Assembly (NCBI GenBank): GCA_023957115.1
Contig: JAMLHN010000013.1
Location: forward strand, 1 to 64,000
Origin: Thermomicrobiales bacterium
Lineage (GTDB): Bacteria > Chloroflexota > Chloroflexia > Thermomicrobiales > UBA6265
DNA: 64,000 bases
Direction: 5' to 3'
Positions 18,675 through 27,703 of this stretch are shown in pieces. Both the position numbers and the translations under genes were made by a program. The notes beneath the pieces were generated by a model. That model saw nothing but the letters and a program-made list of their open reading frames with translations, ran no database searches and was not told the origin of the DNA. Numbering within the stretch: position 1 is the stretch's first letter; each line of letters opens with the position of its first letter.

Positions 18675-19382
18675 ATGACGGAACAAACCAAATGGGACGA
18701 ATGGGATACCTACATGTGGGTGATCGCGCACCCGGACGATGCCGAATTCTCGTCGGCCGGGACGATTGCGCGACTGGCCAAGGACGGAAAACGGATCGTC
18801 ATCGTGCAGGTGACATCCGGCGATAAGGGCACGCCCGATCACACGATTCCCTCGACCGCGCTCGCGTCCGGGCGCGAGGTAGAGGAAAAGGATGCGGCCG
18901 ACGTGCTCGGTGTCGACACGGTCGTCTATCTGCGTTGCACCGACGGGGAACTGGTTCCCGATCTCTCCTTGCGCGAAAAGATCGTTCGCCAGATTCGCAC
19001 CTTCAAACCCGATGTCATCGTGACGCACGATCCGTTTCGCCCATATGCACTTCATCCAGATCACCGCGCGTGCGGGTTCGCGGCGCTCGACGCGGTCTAT
19101 CCGACCGCACGCGATCCGCACTATTTTCCCGAGCATCTCCAGGACGGGCTGGAACCGCACAAGACCGCTGAAATCTGGTTTTTCAATGCGGAGCAGCCCG
19201 ACTTGATCGTCGACATCACGGGAACATTCGATGCCAAGATCGCGTCGTTGAAGAAACACGCATCCCAGGTTGGGGACGGTATCGAGATGGAAAAGCGCGT
19301 GCGGGAACGCAATGCCGAGATTGCGGAGGGACAGCCGTTCGAGCTGGCCGAGGCGTACAAGACGGTGCAGATGCGCCGCTGA
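18675..19382 (+). CDS. PIG-L (LmbE) family zinc deacetylase
   Basis: 235 residues. The zinc-binding AHPDDAEFSSAGT near the N terminus and HPDHRACG in the middle are the PIG-L signatures; family members remove N-acetyl groups from amino sugars or sugar conjugates. The substrate cannot be identified from sequence. It begins with ATG 32 bases after hisS and is followed after 21 bases by a galactokinase-like kinase, which suggests sugar metabolism as a shared theme. Confidence 0.88.
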   Translation: MTEQTKWDEWDTYMWVIAHPDDAEFSSAGTIARLAKDGKRIVIVQVTSGDKGTPDHTIPSTALASGREVEEKDAADVLGVDTVVYLRCTDGELVPDLSLREKIVRQIRTFKPDVIVTHDPFRPYALHPDHRACGFAALDAVYPTARDPHYFPEHLQDGLEPHKTAEIWFFNAEQPDLIVDITGTFDAKIASLKKHASQVGDGIEMEKRVRERNAEIAEGQPFELAEAYKTVQMRR

Positions 19383-19403
19383 ACCAGGCGGGAGGGGACG
19401 ACG

Positions 19404-20630
19404 ATGGAGTCATCCCGGGCGAGTGACGCAGCACAAACGATTCGCCGAGCGTTCGACGCGGGGCGTGCAGTCTGGGGGGACGACTGGCGACCGACACGTG
19501 CGGCAATGGCGCCCGGCCGGATCGAGATTCTCGGCAACCATGTCGACTACAACGGCGGTCCGGTGCTGGCCGCGGCCATCGACAAGGCGACGGTCGTTCT
19601 GAGCGACGACTCCGATACGCTCCAGCTTGCCTTTGCCGATTTTCCTTCCCTGGGTTCGACTGATATAGATCCCGACAAGGTCGAGCAGCTCCGTTCGCCG
19701 TTGGGGGCGCCCGCGCCGCACGACTTTGTCCTGGGCGTCCTTGAACGGGGACGATCGCGTGGGCGTCCCGCACGGCGCGGCCGAATTGCCGTGGCAACCT
19801 CGATTCCGATCGGGTCCGGGATGAGCTCGTCCGCGGCGCTTTGTGTGGCGCTCTCCCTGACGCTCAACGAGGAGCCTCCCGCAGGCGCTCAACTCGTCTA
19901 CGATGCGCAGGCCGCCGAGAATTGGACCGGGGTCCCGTGCGGAACCATGGATCAGGCCGCGTCGGTGTTTGGCCAGGTCATCCTCTACGATGGCCCGGAA
20001 GGCACGCGCTCGGTTGCTCCGAGTCTGGGCGACTATTGCTTTGTGGTGGTCGATTCCCGCGTCGATCGAACGCTTGGCGCTTCCGCCTACCCCATACGAG
20101 TCCAGGAGGCTGCGGAAGCCGCCAGGATCCTTCAGGCGCAGTGGAAGCGTCCGGTTCCGAATCTTGGGTCGCTGAGCCAGGAGGATCTCGACCGGATCGA
20201 AATGTCAGGTGACGATCTACTCTCCCCAACGCTTCGCGCGCGGGCGCGCCACGTGGTGACCGAGATTCAGCGGGTGAGCGCTGGGATGGATGCAATGGAC
20301 GCGGGTGACTGGGAGAGGTTCGGTACCCTCATGAACGCCTCGGGCAAGTCATCGGCCGAGGATTACGACGTCAGCCACCCCAGGGTCGAGGCATTGGTCG
20401 CCACGATGCGAGAGGTTCCGGGTGTTGCCGGCGCGCGCATGATGGGTGGCGGAGGCGGGGGATCCGCACTTGCTTTGCTCCGAGTCGATTCGCTCGATCG
20501 ATTGCGGCGGCAGCTGACGGCATTTTTCGATGACGAGTCTGTGATGGACGCGGTCGTGCCGCTCTCATTCGCACCGGGCGCGCGCCTGATGTCGTTTGAT
20601 GAGCTCGGCGTGCTTCGTCCCCATTCCTAA
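19404..20630 (+). CDS. Galactokinase-family GHMP kinase
   Basis: 408 residues, typical of galactokinase. It has the three GHMP motifs: an N-terminal substrate motif GRIEILGNHVDYNGG, the ATP loop IPIGSGMSSSAAL and the C-terminal RMMGGGGGGSALALL. The catalytic-base region GTMDQAASVFGQ is intact. The first motif differs from the galactokinase consensus GR.NLIGEHTDYNGG: the sugar-contacting Glu is Asn here. It may therefore phosphorylate a sugar other than galactose. The ribosome-binding site (GGAGGGG) is strong. It is last in the plus-strand operon and faces a minus-strand gene 20 bases away. Confidence 0.85.
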   Translation: MESSRASDAAQTIRRAFDAGRAVWGDDWRPTRAAMAPGRIEILGNHVDYNGGPVLAAAIDKATVVLSDDSDTLQLAFADFPSLGSTDIDPDKVEQLRSPLGAPAPHDFVLGVLERGRSRGRPARRGRIAVATSIPIGSGMSSSAALCVALSLTLNEEPPAGAQLVYDAQAAENWTGVPCGTMDQAASVFGQVILYDGPEGTRSVAPSLGDYCFVVVDSRVDRTLGASAYPIRVQEAAEAARILQAQWKRPVPNLGSLSQEDLDRIEMSGDDLLSPTLRARARHVVTEIQRVSAGMDAMDAGDWERFGTLMNASGKSSAEDYDVSHPRVEALVATMREVPGVAGARMMGGGGGGSALALLRVDSLDRLRRQLTAFFDDESVMDAVVPLSFAPGARLMSFDELGVLRPHS

Positions 20631-20650
20631 AATCCCAGCTCCCAGCTCCT
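20631..20650. repeat. Short tandem repeat of CCCAGCT between convergent genes
   Basis: Two adjacent copies of TCCCAGCT fill the 19-base gap between the galactokinase-like gene and the convergent dehydrogenase gene. Low-complexity runs of this wording are seen between genes in other genomes, but only this copy is here. Confidence 0.45.
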
Positions 20651-21651
20651 CAATACCCCAGATCGTAGTCGACCAGATTGTCGAGTGGCTCGCCGGCCAG
20701 GTAGTGCCGGATATTTCCTTCGAGAATCCGCGCCGCGCGATCCCAATAGTGGGGTGTTGCGCCAGATGTGTGACCGGTGATGAAGACATTGGGCAGATCC
20801 CAAAGTGGATGCTCTGCGGGAAGAGGCTCCGGATCGGTGACGTCGAGTGCGGCCGCGCCGAGCTGACCGCTTTGGAGCGCCGCAACCAGGGCGTCCGTAT
20901 CGACAATCGGACCGCGGCCCACGTTGTATAGATAGGCGCCGGGTTTCACACGAGCGATCCGGTCCGCGTCGATGAGGCCCCTGGTTTCATCCGTCAATGG
21001 TGTGCAGATGACCACATGATCGGCCTCGGCCAATTCGGCGTCGAGCGCGTCGATCGTTCGATAGGTGACACGGTCCAGGTACGTTTCGCGCGGATTCCGT
21101 CCAAGCACGACAACGTCGAGATCGAGCCCGGCGGCTTTGCGGGCGATGGCGGACCCCAGATTGCCCGCACCGAGAACCACGAGGCGCGATCCTGCCAGTT
21201 CTTTGACGTTCCATCGTTCCTCGTCCATTTTCCAGACGTGTTGGTCCTGGGCGCGAACGAGATTGGGAAAGTTGCGGGCCAGCGAAATCATCATGCCGAT
21301 GACATGCTCGGCAATGTTGTTGGCGTGAACGCCACGGTTGTTGGTGAGCAGAATGCCCCGGTTTCGGAGCGCGGCAAGCGGGGCATGATCGACCCCGGCG
21401 CCGATCCATTGCACCCAGCGAAGATTGGGAGCGGCCGCGATTTCGTCCTCGGCCAAATTCCAGGTGACGACCGCATCGACATCGCCGAGTGGAGTCAGCT
21501 GCACGAACGCATCTTCAGCTTGTATGAATTCGATGTCGGGAAAGGCCGCCTGCAACGATTCGAGCGTACCCGGCGGCAGCGAATATCGGACCATCAGCCG
21601 CCGCAAGGGGGCTGCCGCGCTATCCGCCGATTTGAGACATTCCTCGCCCAA
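20650..21651 (-). CDS. D-isomer-specific 2-hydroxyacid dehydrogenase
   Basis: 333 residues. The Rossmann NAD-binding loop VVLGAGNLGSAIARKA and the three catalytic positions are present: Arg in YNVGRGPIVDT, the acid in DVTDPEPLP and the His in ITGHTSGA. Members reduce 2-ketoacids (glyoxylate, hydroxypyruvate, pyruvate); specificity is unknown. The TTG start at 21651 has GGGAG nine bases upstream and overlaps the moaA stop by 32 bases, so the two are translationally coupled. A shorter form starting at ATG 21594 would lose little of the domain. Confidence 0.88.
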   Translation of the reverse strand: MGEECLKSADSAAAPLRRLMVRYSLPPGTLESLQAAFPDIEFIQAEDAFVQLTPLGDVDAVVTWNLAEDEIAAAPNLRWVQWIGAGVDHAPLAALRNRGILLTNNRGVHANNIAEHVIGMMISLARNFPNLVRAQDQHVWKMDEERWNVKELAGSRLVVLGAGNLGSAIARKAAGLDLDVVVLGRNPRETYLDRVTYRTIDALDAELAEADHVVICTPLTDETRGLIDADRIARVKPGAYLYNVGRGPIVDTDALVAALQSGQLGAAALDVTDPEPLPAEHPLWDLPNVFITGHTSGATPHYWDRAARILEGNIRHYLAGEPLDNLVDYDLGY

Positions 21652-22660
21652 TGTTCAGATCTCCCTCTGCCAGCCCGTGTCCCCACGGTTTGCGCCAGAT
21701 TCCGGCGCGCAGCCGGCGGAGCAAGTCCTCGTCGGTCGCGCCGCCGCGCATCTCCTCGCGGAAGTCGATTTCATCGTTCCGCAACAGGCAAAGTCGAAGC
21801 TTGCCGTCGGCTGTCAACCGTACACGATTGCAGAACTGACAGAACGGCTCCGATACGGGAGAGATGAACCCGATCGTCCCCCGGGCGCCGGGGAGCTGCC
21901 AAAGCCGGGCTGGATCGGAGGGATTCGAGTCGACGGGCACGAGTCGACCGTAGTGCATTTCGAGCCGGGCCTTCGTTTCCTCCGTTGTGACCAGCCCCTC
22001 GTCGTAGACCATGCCAACGCCTTCCATCGGCATGATCTCCAGGAAACGGATTTCCCATGGGCGGTCGATACTCAGGGCCGCCATGTCGATCACTTCTTGC
22101 TCGTTTTGACCGCGAACGACGACGGTGTTGAGCTTGATCGGCCCGATGCCAACCCGTTCCGCTTCCTCGATACCGGCCATCACCAGATCGAGCCGGCCAC
22201 CCCGGGTCATGAACTTGAACCGGAGTGGATCGAGCGTGTCGATACTGACATTGATGCGGTCGAGACCGGCATCCTTCAACTCGGCGGCCATTCGGGGCAG
22301 CAGCAGCCCGTTCGTGGTCATCGAAATCTCTTCGACGCCGGGGAACTGCTTCATCTGGCGGATGAGATCTTCGACGTGGGGACGAATCGTCGGCTCGCCG
22401 CCCGTCAGCCGGAATTTGGTGAAGCCGGATTGCGCGAAAAGCGCAACCAGACGGAGCAGCTCGTCGTCAGTGAGCAATTCTTCTCGTGGCTGAAAGACCA
22501 TGCCGGCGGCCGGCATGCAGTAGATACAGCGGAAGTTGCAACGATCGGTCAACGAGATGCGAAGATAGGTCATCTGACGGCCGTATGCGTCGAATGCGCC
22601 GTTCCCGGTTGTCGTTTTTGTTGTCGCCGGCGCGTTCGGCTTGATCTGAATGAGTTGCAT
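21620..22660 (-). CDS. moaA: GTP 3',8-cyclase (molybdenum cofactor biosynthesis)
   Basis: Radical-SAM enzyme that starts molybdopterin synthesis. 346 residues from ATG 22660, which has AAAGGAG upstream; the frame extends further 5' without homology. The SAM cluster motif CNFRCIYCMP and the C-terminal second-cluster motif FCQFCNRVRLTADGKLRLCL are both present. It ends in GRGMSQIGG, the usual C-terminal Gly-Gly. It is divergent from the dUTPase-like gene and coupled to the downstream dehydrogenase by overlap. moaB lies in the neighbouring plus-strand operon. Confidence 0.95.
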   Translation of the reverse strand: MQLIQIKPNAPATTKTTTGNGAFDAYGRQMTYLRISLTDRCNFRCIYCMPAAGMVFQPREELLTDDELLRLVALFAQSGFTKFRLTGGEPTIRPHVEDLIRQMKQFPGVEEISMTTNGLLLPRMAAELKDAGLDRINVSIDTLDPLRFKFMTRGGRLDLVMAGIEEAERVGIGPIKLNTVVVRGQNEQEVIDMAALSIDRPWEIRFLEIMPMEGVGMVYDEGLVTTEETKARLEMHYGRLVPVDSNPSDPARLWQLPGARGTIGFISPVSEPFCQFCNRVRLTADGKLRLCLLRNDEIDFREEMRGGATDEDLLRRLRAGIWRKPWGHGLAEGDLNIGRGMSQIGG

Positions 22661-22778
22661 CCCGTCATTTCTCCTTTGAACCGACACAGCCAGCACCGAA
22701 ATATCCAAGTATTGACTATGCATGTCTACAGTATCATCGCTCGGGAATCTGGACAATCGACAGCCAGGGGAGAGAGAT

Positions 22779-23297
22779 TTGGGAGCAGTACTCAGCTCGA
22801 ACGAAATTCGTGCCTTGATCGAATCGAACGAACCACTTTTTGCCGGGTATTCCGATCTCGACGCGCAAGTGCAGGCAAATGGATTCGATTTGACCCTGGC
22901 GGAGGTTCGCAGGTTCGACGGGGCCGGGACGATTGCCATCGACAATGCCGATCGCGTTCTACCTGAATTGGAGGCAATCGAACCGGACGATCGCGGTTTT
23001 CTGACGCTCCCTCCTGGTGGGTATCACATCACGTATGCCGAGACGGTCAGCCTTCCGAAGGACTTGATGGCATTGGGACGACCGCGCTCGAGCCTGACTC
23101 GAAGTGGCGTGGCGATTCACACTGCTGTGTGGGATGCGGGCTATTCGGGGCGGTCGACGTCGCTGATGGTCGTCTACAACCCGCAGGGGTTTCGCGTCCA
23201 GCTTGGCGCGCGTGTCGCGCAATTGGTCTTCATTCAGCTTTCGACGCCCGATGAGGTGGGATACCAGGGCGTCTACCAGGGCGAGAACGTTCGATAG
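22779..23297 (+). CDS. dUTPase / dCTP deaminase superfamily protein, probably dUTPase
   Basis: 172 residues from TTG 22779, chosen because GGGGAGAG precedes it and the family begins with VLSSNEIRALI; an in-frame ATG at 22722 would add 19 residues. The trimeric beta-barrel signatures are seen (GFDLTL, GRPRSSLTRSGV, WDAGYSGRS, LGARVAQLVFIQL). In dCTP deaminases the barrel strand after DPGW.G carries the catalytic Glu (LEFYN); here the matching position reads VVYN. Deamination is therefore unlikely, and dUTP hydrolysis is the better guess. It would keep uracil out of DNA. Confidence 0.8.
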   Translation: MGAVLSSNEIRALIESNEPLFAGYSDLDAQVQANGFDLTLAEVRRFDGAGTIAIDNADRVLPELEAIEPDDRGFLTLPPGGYHITYAETVSLPKDLMALGRPRSSLTRSGVAIHTAVWDAGYSGRSTSLMVVYNPQGFRVQLGARVAQLVFIQLSTPDEVGYQGVYQGENVR

Positions 23298-23301
23298 CAG
23301 A

Positions 23302-23326
23302 ACACCCCGGAGGGCATTCGGGGTGT
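23302..23326 (+). terminator. Hairpin between convergent genes, possible weak terminator
   Basis: An 8-bp perfect stem (acaccccg with cggggtgt) lies just after the dUTPase-like stop. No T-tract follows, so it is at best a weak or factor-dependent terminator. Confidence 0.35.
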
Positions 23327-23358
23327 CGAATCCGCTTCGAATTCGCAGGAGCCGAGAT

Positions 23359-23634
23359 TTACCGGTCGTTGGGCCGGGCGTAGACCGGACGAGAAGGGAT
23401 GTCAGTTCCCCCCGGTACTTGTGCCTTGCGCCGGATGATCTGACGGGTTTCGTTGCATTTGTCGACCGGGCAGAAGTAGATGTACGTGTAGTCCTCTTCG
23501 GTTTGCCAGCGAAACCGCGCCGGCTGTCCGATGATTCCGCGCAGCTTCATCTCGACCTTGTGCGATGGGCAACGCGGAACGTCCGACTCCTCGGCCTGCC
23601 GGCGAAGTGCCCAGTTCACATACTTCATTACCAT
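23359..23634 (-). CDS. Small cysteine-containing protein, possible zinc ribbon
   Basis: About 91 residues from ATG 23634, which has AAGGGG ten bases upstream; the frame runs back to 23703 without support. It contains a CPSH motif about 15-20 residues in and a C-x5-C pair (CPVDKC) further on, which could bind one zinc. The rest is basic (RRQAEE, RQIIRRKAQ) with no membrane segment. No family is recognised. It is divergent from the ferredoxin gene and convergent with the dUTPase-like gene. Confidence 0.65.
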   Translation of the reverse strand: MVMKYVNWALRRQAEESDVPRCPSHKVEMKLRGIIGQPARFRWQTEEDYTYIYFCPVDKCNETRQIIRRKAQVPGGTDIPSRPVYARPNDR

Positions 23635-23774
23635 CGCAATCGGTCCCCTTGCCAAAAATGGCCACACGTCCCAAACGATGCCAAGTATACGAATGTCGGC
23701 CACGCCGCGTGCACGACATGCTTTGGTAGGCTTGCGCAGCGGAAGCTCGTTTCGAAAAATTGGAAGGTGGAGCT

Positions 23775-24134
23775 ATGCCAATCGTCGTTGTCGAAGGGTG
23801 TCTGATCGGATCGAGGCCAGGGGCGCCGTCTGGTGCTCGCGATCGAGGATGCGGGCATCGATATCCTGCACCGCTGCGGTGGCAACGCGCGTTGCACGAC
23901 CTGCCAGGTCGAAGTGCTGTCAGGCGATCCGGGCCCGATGACCGAGCCGGAGCGGGAACGGCTCTCTCGCGGGTGGACGATACGACCGAGAATCTGCGGC
24001 TCTCGTGTCAGGTGCAGGTCAATGACGATCTGGATGTCCGGGTTTTGCGCAGGTTGAGCGAATTTCCCGATATGTCAGATCCGGGACCCCGGCCGATCGA
24101 GTGGCCAGCCGATCATCCGCTGCCTCCGGAATAG
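23775..24134 (+). pseudogene. 2Fe-2S ferredoxin gene broken by three apparent single-base losses
   Basis: The ATG at 23775 has GGTGGAG upstream and opens with MPIVVVEG. The middle is in a second frame (LVLAIEDAGIDILHR, then the cluster ligands CGGNARCTTC), and the end returns to the first frame (ENLRLSCQVQVNDDL, up to the stop at 24134). Restoring one G in each of three G-runs (23796-23798, 23820-23823, 23971-23973) gives a continuous, well-formed plant-type ferredoxin of about 120 residues with the fourth Cys in LSCQV. This is either a decayed gene or, more likely, base undercalls in homopolymers. It lies just upstream of the SRP RNA. Confidence 0.8.
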
Positions 24135-24159
24135 CTGTTCCGGAACCCTCCGTGAATGT

Positions 24160-24165
24160 TAGAAT
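24160..24165 (+). promoter_or_regulatory. -10 element of the SRP RNA promoter
   Basis: TAGAAT lies seven bases upstream of the inferred 5' end of the SRP RNA. The -35 region is weak. Confidence 0.55.
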
Positions 24166-24171
24166 TTATGT

Positions 24172-24441
24172 TGGCCGTGCTAGATGGGGAGTTAGCGGTG
24201 CCCTGTACCCGCAACCCGCTCAAGCGGGGTCGAATTCCCTCTCGAGGTCCGGCTCTGTGGGACTAACGACGCCACGTGGTGTTGAAGGCCGGGTCCCGCG
24301 CGGCGAGGCACTGTGAACCAGGTCAGGACCGGAAGGTAGCAGCCTTAAGCGGATCGTCTCGGGTGACGCGGGGACGCCCCGCCGGAGCGAACGAGCGGCG
24401 GAAAGCCGGAGAGTTGCCGATCGACAGAGGGTGCACGGCCA
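24172..24441 (+). ncRNA. ffs: Signal recognition particle RNA, long bacterial type
   Basis: The RNA scaffold of the signal recognition particle, which targets nascent membrane proteins with Ffh. The core is unmistakable: the GGAA tetraloop at 24331-24334 within GGTCAGGACC and GGTAGCAGCC. The 5' end (GCCGTGCTAGATGGGGAG, GGTGCCCTGTACCCGCAA) is the Alu-domain sequence of the long form found in Gram-positives and relatives. The termini pair (TGGCCGTGC at 24172-24180 with GCACGGCCA at 24433-24441), fixing the length near 270 bases. A terminator follows. Confidence 0.95.
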
Positions 24442-24465
24442 GTTCCCGCTCATAGTGGGTAAGAG

Positions 24466-24507
24466 AAACGGGTCCTCGGCAAAAAACCGGGGACCCGTTT
24501 TCGTTTG
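24466..24507 (+). terminator. Intrinsic terminator of the SRP RNA
   Basis: A perfect 10-bp stem (24466-24475 with 24491-24500), extended by inner pairs around an A-rich loop, runs into TTTTCGTTT. The A-run on its other side means it may also stop the opposing sdh operon. Confidence 0.88.
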
Positions 24508-24523
24508 TTCGAAAGCGGATTGG

Positions 24524-25035
24524 TCAGGATCGCCGTCGCTTTTTGACCGGCCGGGGCCGAGGACCGGGAGCGACATTCGCGTACGGATTCTCGCGCGCAA
24601 CCGCTGAGGTGCCGGCGTGGCCACTTGCTTTCGCGTAAAGTCTCCGGCGTTGCTGGTCGTCGTACCCTGTTCTTTCAGGCTGGGATAATGCGTCCGGTAA
24701 TCCCAGGTCGCGTAGCCAACCACCACGCTCAATGCAACCAGCGAAAGCCACAGCCAGTAGCGGCGGGCGAATCCGAACGGATTGATCTGCAACCAGCGAA
24801 TCAGGAAGAAGAAAAGACCCAGGCCGAAGATGACGATCGCAATCCCGGCCCACTTCCGGGCCAGGCGATGCACGACTGGATCGTGGAACCATTTCTTCGC
24901 CCAGCCGTTGTAGACGACGATCGACAGCACGAATCCTGCAATGAAGAGGACCAGATATGCGATCGATAATGGCCCGAAGACTTCATTCGGCCCCGGCACC
25001 GTGCGCAGATAGTCCCAGCTGAACGGGTTATCCAT
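24524..25035 (-). CDS. Membrane protein of unknown function, coupled to sdhB; probable frameshift near its 3' end
   Basis: Starts at ATG 25035, one base after the sdhB stop, so it is translationally coupled. Three hydrophobic segments are seen (about residues 22-42, 65-83, 93-110). It does not look like a standard SdhC or SdhD: the expected heme-binding His pattern is not evident. As sequenced, the frame continues to 24220, antisense to the SRP RNA, which is unlikely. The adjacent frame ends at 24524 in a natural-looking basic tail (ENPYANVAPG, KKRRRS). One missing base near 24612-24640 would join the two, giving about 170 residues. A structural anchor or assembly role for succinate dehydrogenase is inference from position only. 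Confidence 0.65.
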
Positions 25036-25036
25036 T

Positions 25037-25735
25037 TCAGTAGGTCTCGGTCAAGAGCGAGCGCTTCACTTCCTCGATCGCCTTGGTGATCTCGATGTCG
25101 CGTGGACACGCGTCCGTGCAGTTGAAGACCGTACGGCAGCGCCAGACTCCCGATCGCTGATTGAGTATGCGAAGCCGTTCGCGGCCACCCTGATCGCGAC
25201 TGTCGTAGATGAATCGGTGCGCATTCACGATTGCCGCCGGTCCGACGAATTCCTCGTTCGTCCAGGTGATTGGACACGCGGTGGTGCAGGACGCGCAGAG
25301 GATGCATTTGGTGGTGTCATCGAACCGCTCTCGTTCGGCAGGCGTCTGTCGTCGCTCGGTCGCCGGATTCTCATCGTGCGTGATCAGATACGGCTTGATC
25401 GAGCGATAGCCGGCAAAGAAGCTGTCCATATCGACCACCAGGTCCTTGATGACCGAGAACCCGAGCAACGGCTCGATGGTGACTCGGTCACCGACCTCGC
25501 CCATGAGCACCTTGCAGGCGAGACGATTGCGCCCGTTGATGCGCATGGCGTCTGAGCCGCAGATTCCGTGCGCGCATGAACGCCGGTAGGTCAGCGTGCC
25601 GTCATCGTGCCACTTGACCATGTTGAGCGCGTCCAGCACACGGTCCGTCTTCTCGACCGTAACCTGGTACTCCCGAAATGTGGGTTTCTCGTCGATTTCG
25701 GGATTGTATCGCTTGATGCGGAGCGTAACCTCCAC
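25037..25735 (-). CDS. sdhB: Succinate dehydrogenase / fumarate reductase iron-sulfur subunit
   Basis: 232 residues. It passes electrons from the flavoprotein to quinone through three clusters whose ligands are visible: [2Fe-2S] in CAHGICGSD...C, [4Fe-4S] in CILCASCTTACP and [3Fe-4S] in CRTVFNCTDACP. It acts on the inner face of the membrane in complex II. It follows sdhA after 36 bases and is coupled to the membrane-protein gene downstream. Confidence 0.95.
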   Translation of the reverse strand: MEVTLRIKRYNPEIDEKPTFREYQVTVEKTDRVLDALNMVKWHDDGTLTYRRSCAHGICGSDAMRINGRNRLACKVLMGEVGDRVTIEPLLGFSVIKDLVVDMDSFFAGYRSIKPYLITHDENPATERRQTPAERERFDDTTKCILCASCTTACPITWTNEEFVGPAAIVNAHRFIYDSRDQGGRERLRILNQRSGVWRCRTVFNCTDACPRDIEITKAIEEVKRSLLTETY

Positions 25736-25771
25736 GGCTTTACCTTTCGCTGGCGCCCCACTCGGGAGGCG

Positions 25772-27502
<1,731 letters not shown>

Positions 27503-27574
27503 CTTTCAACCCCCGGCCAGCGCTCCCTGCTGGCGAAGCTTCGTCTGCGCATCGAACTCGATCGTGCTTGCGCT

Positions 27575-27603
27575 ACGCTAAGTATCTCGCGGAAAGGTGT
27601 CAA
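27575..27603 (-). promoter_or_regulatory. Promoter of the sdhA-sdhB operon
   Basis: On the minus strand TTGACA (27598-27603) and TAGCGT (27575-27580) are separated by exactly 17 bases, about 70-100 bases upstream of sdhA. The -35 is perfect, the -10 is weaker. Confidence 0.6.
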
Positions 27604-27703
27604 GCGCATCGGGGACGGGGGAGTTCATAACCCGTCGGATATACTGCCGTTGTCCACAGGTCCTGTTGGTACATCTCATTTGCGGTTCGTAGAAAGCGAT
27701 ATC

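Noticed and set aside
24220..24523. Continuation of the membrane-protein frame across the SRP RNA
   Set aside because: It is antisense to a structured RNA and low in protein-like features; a frameshift before 24524 explains it better.
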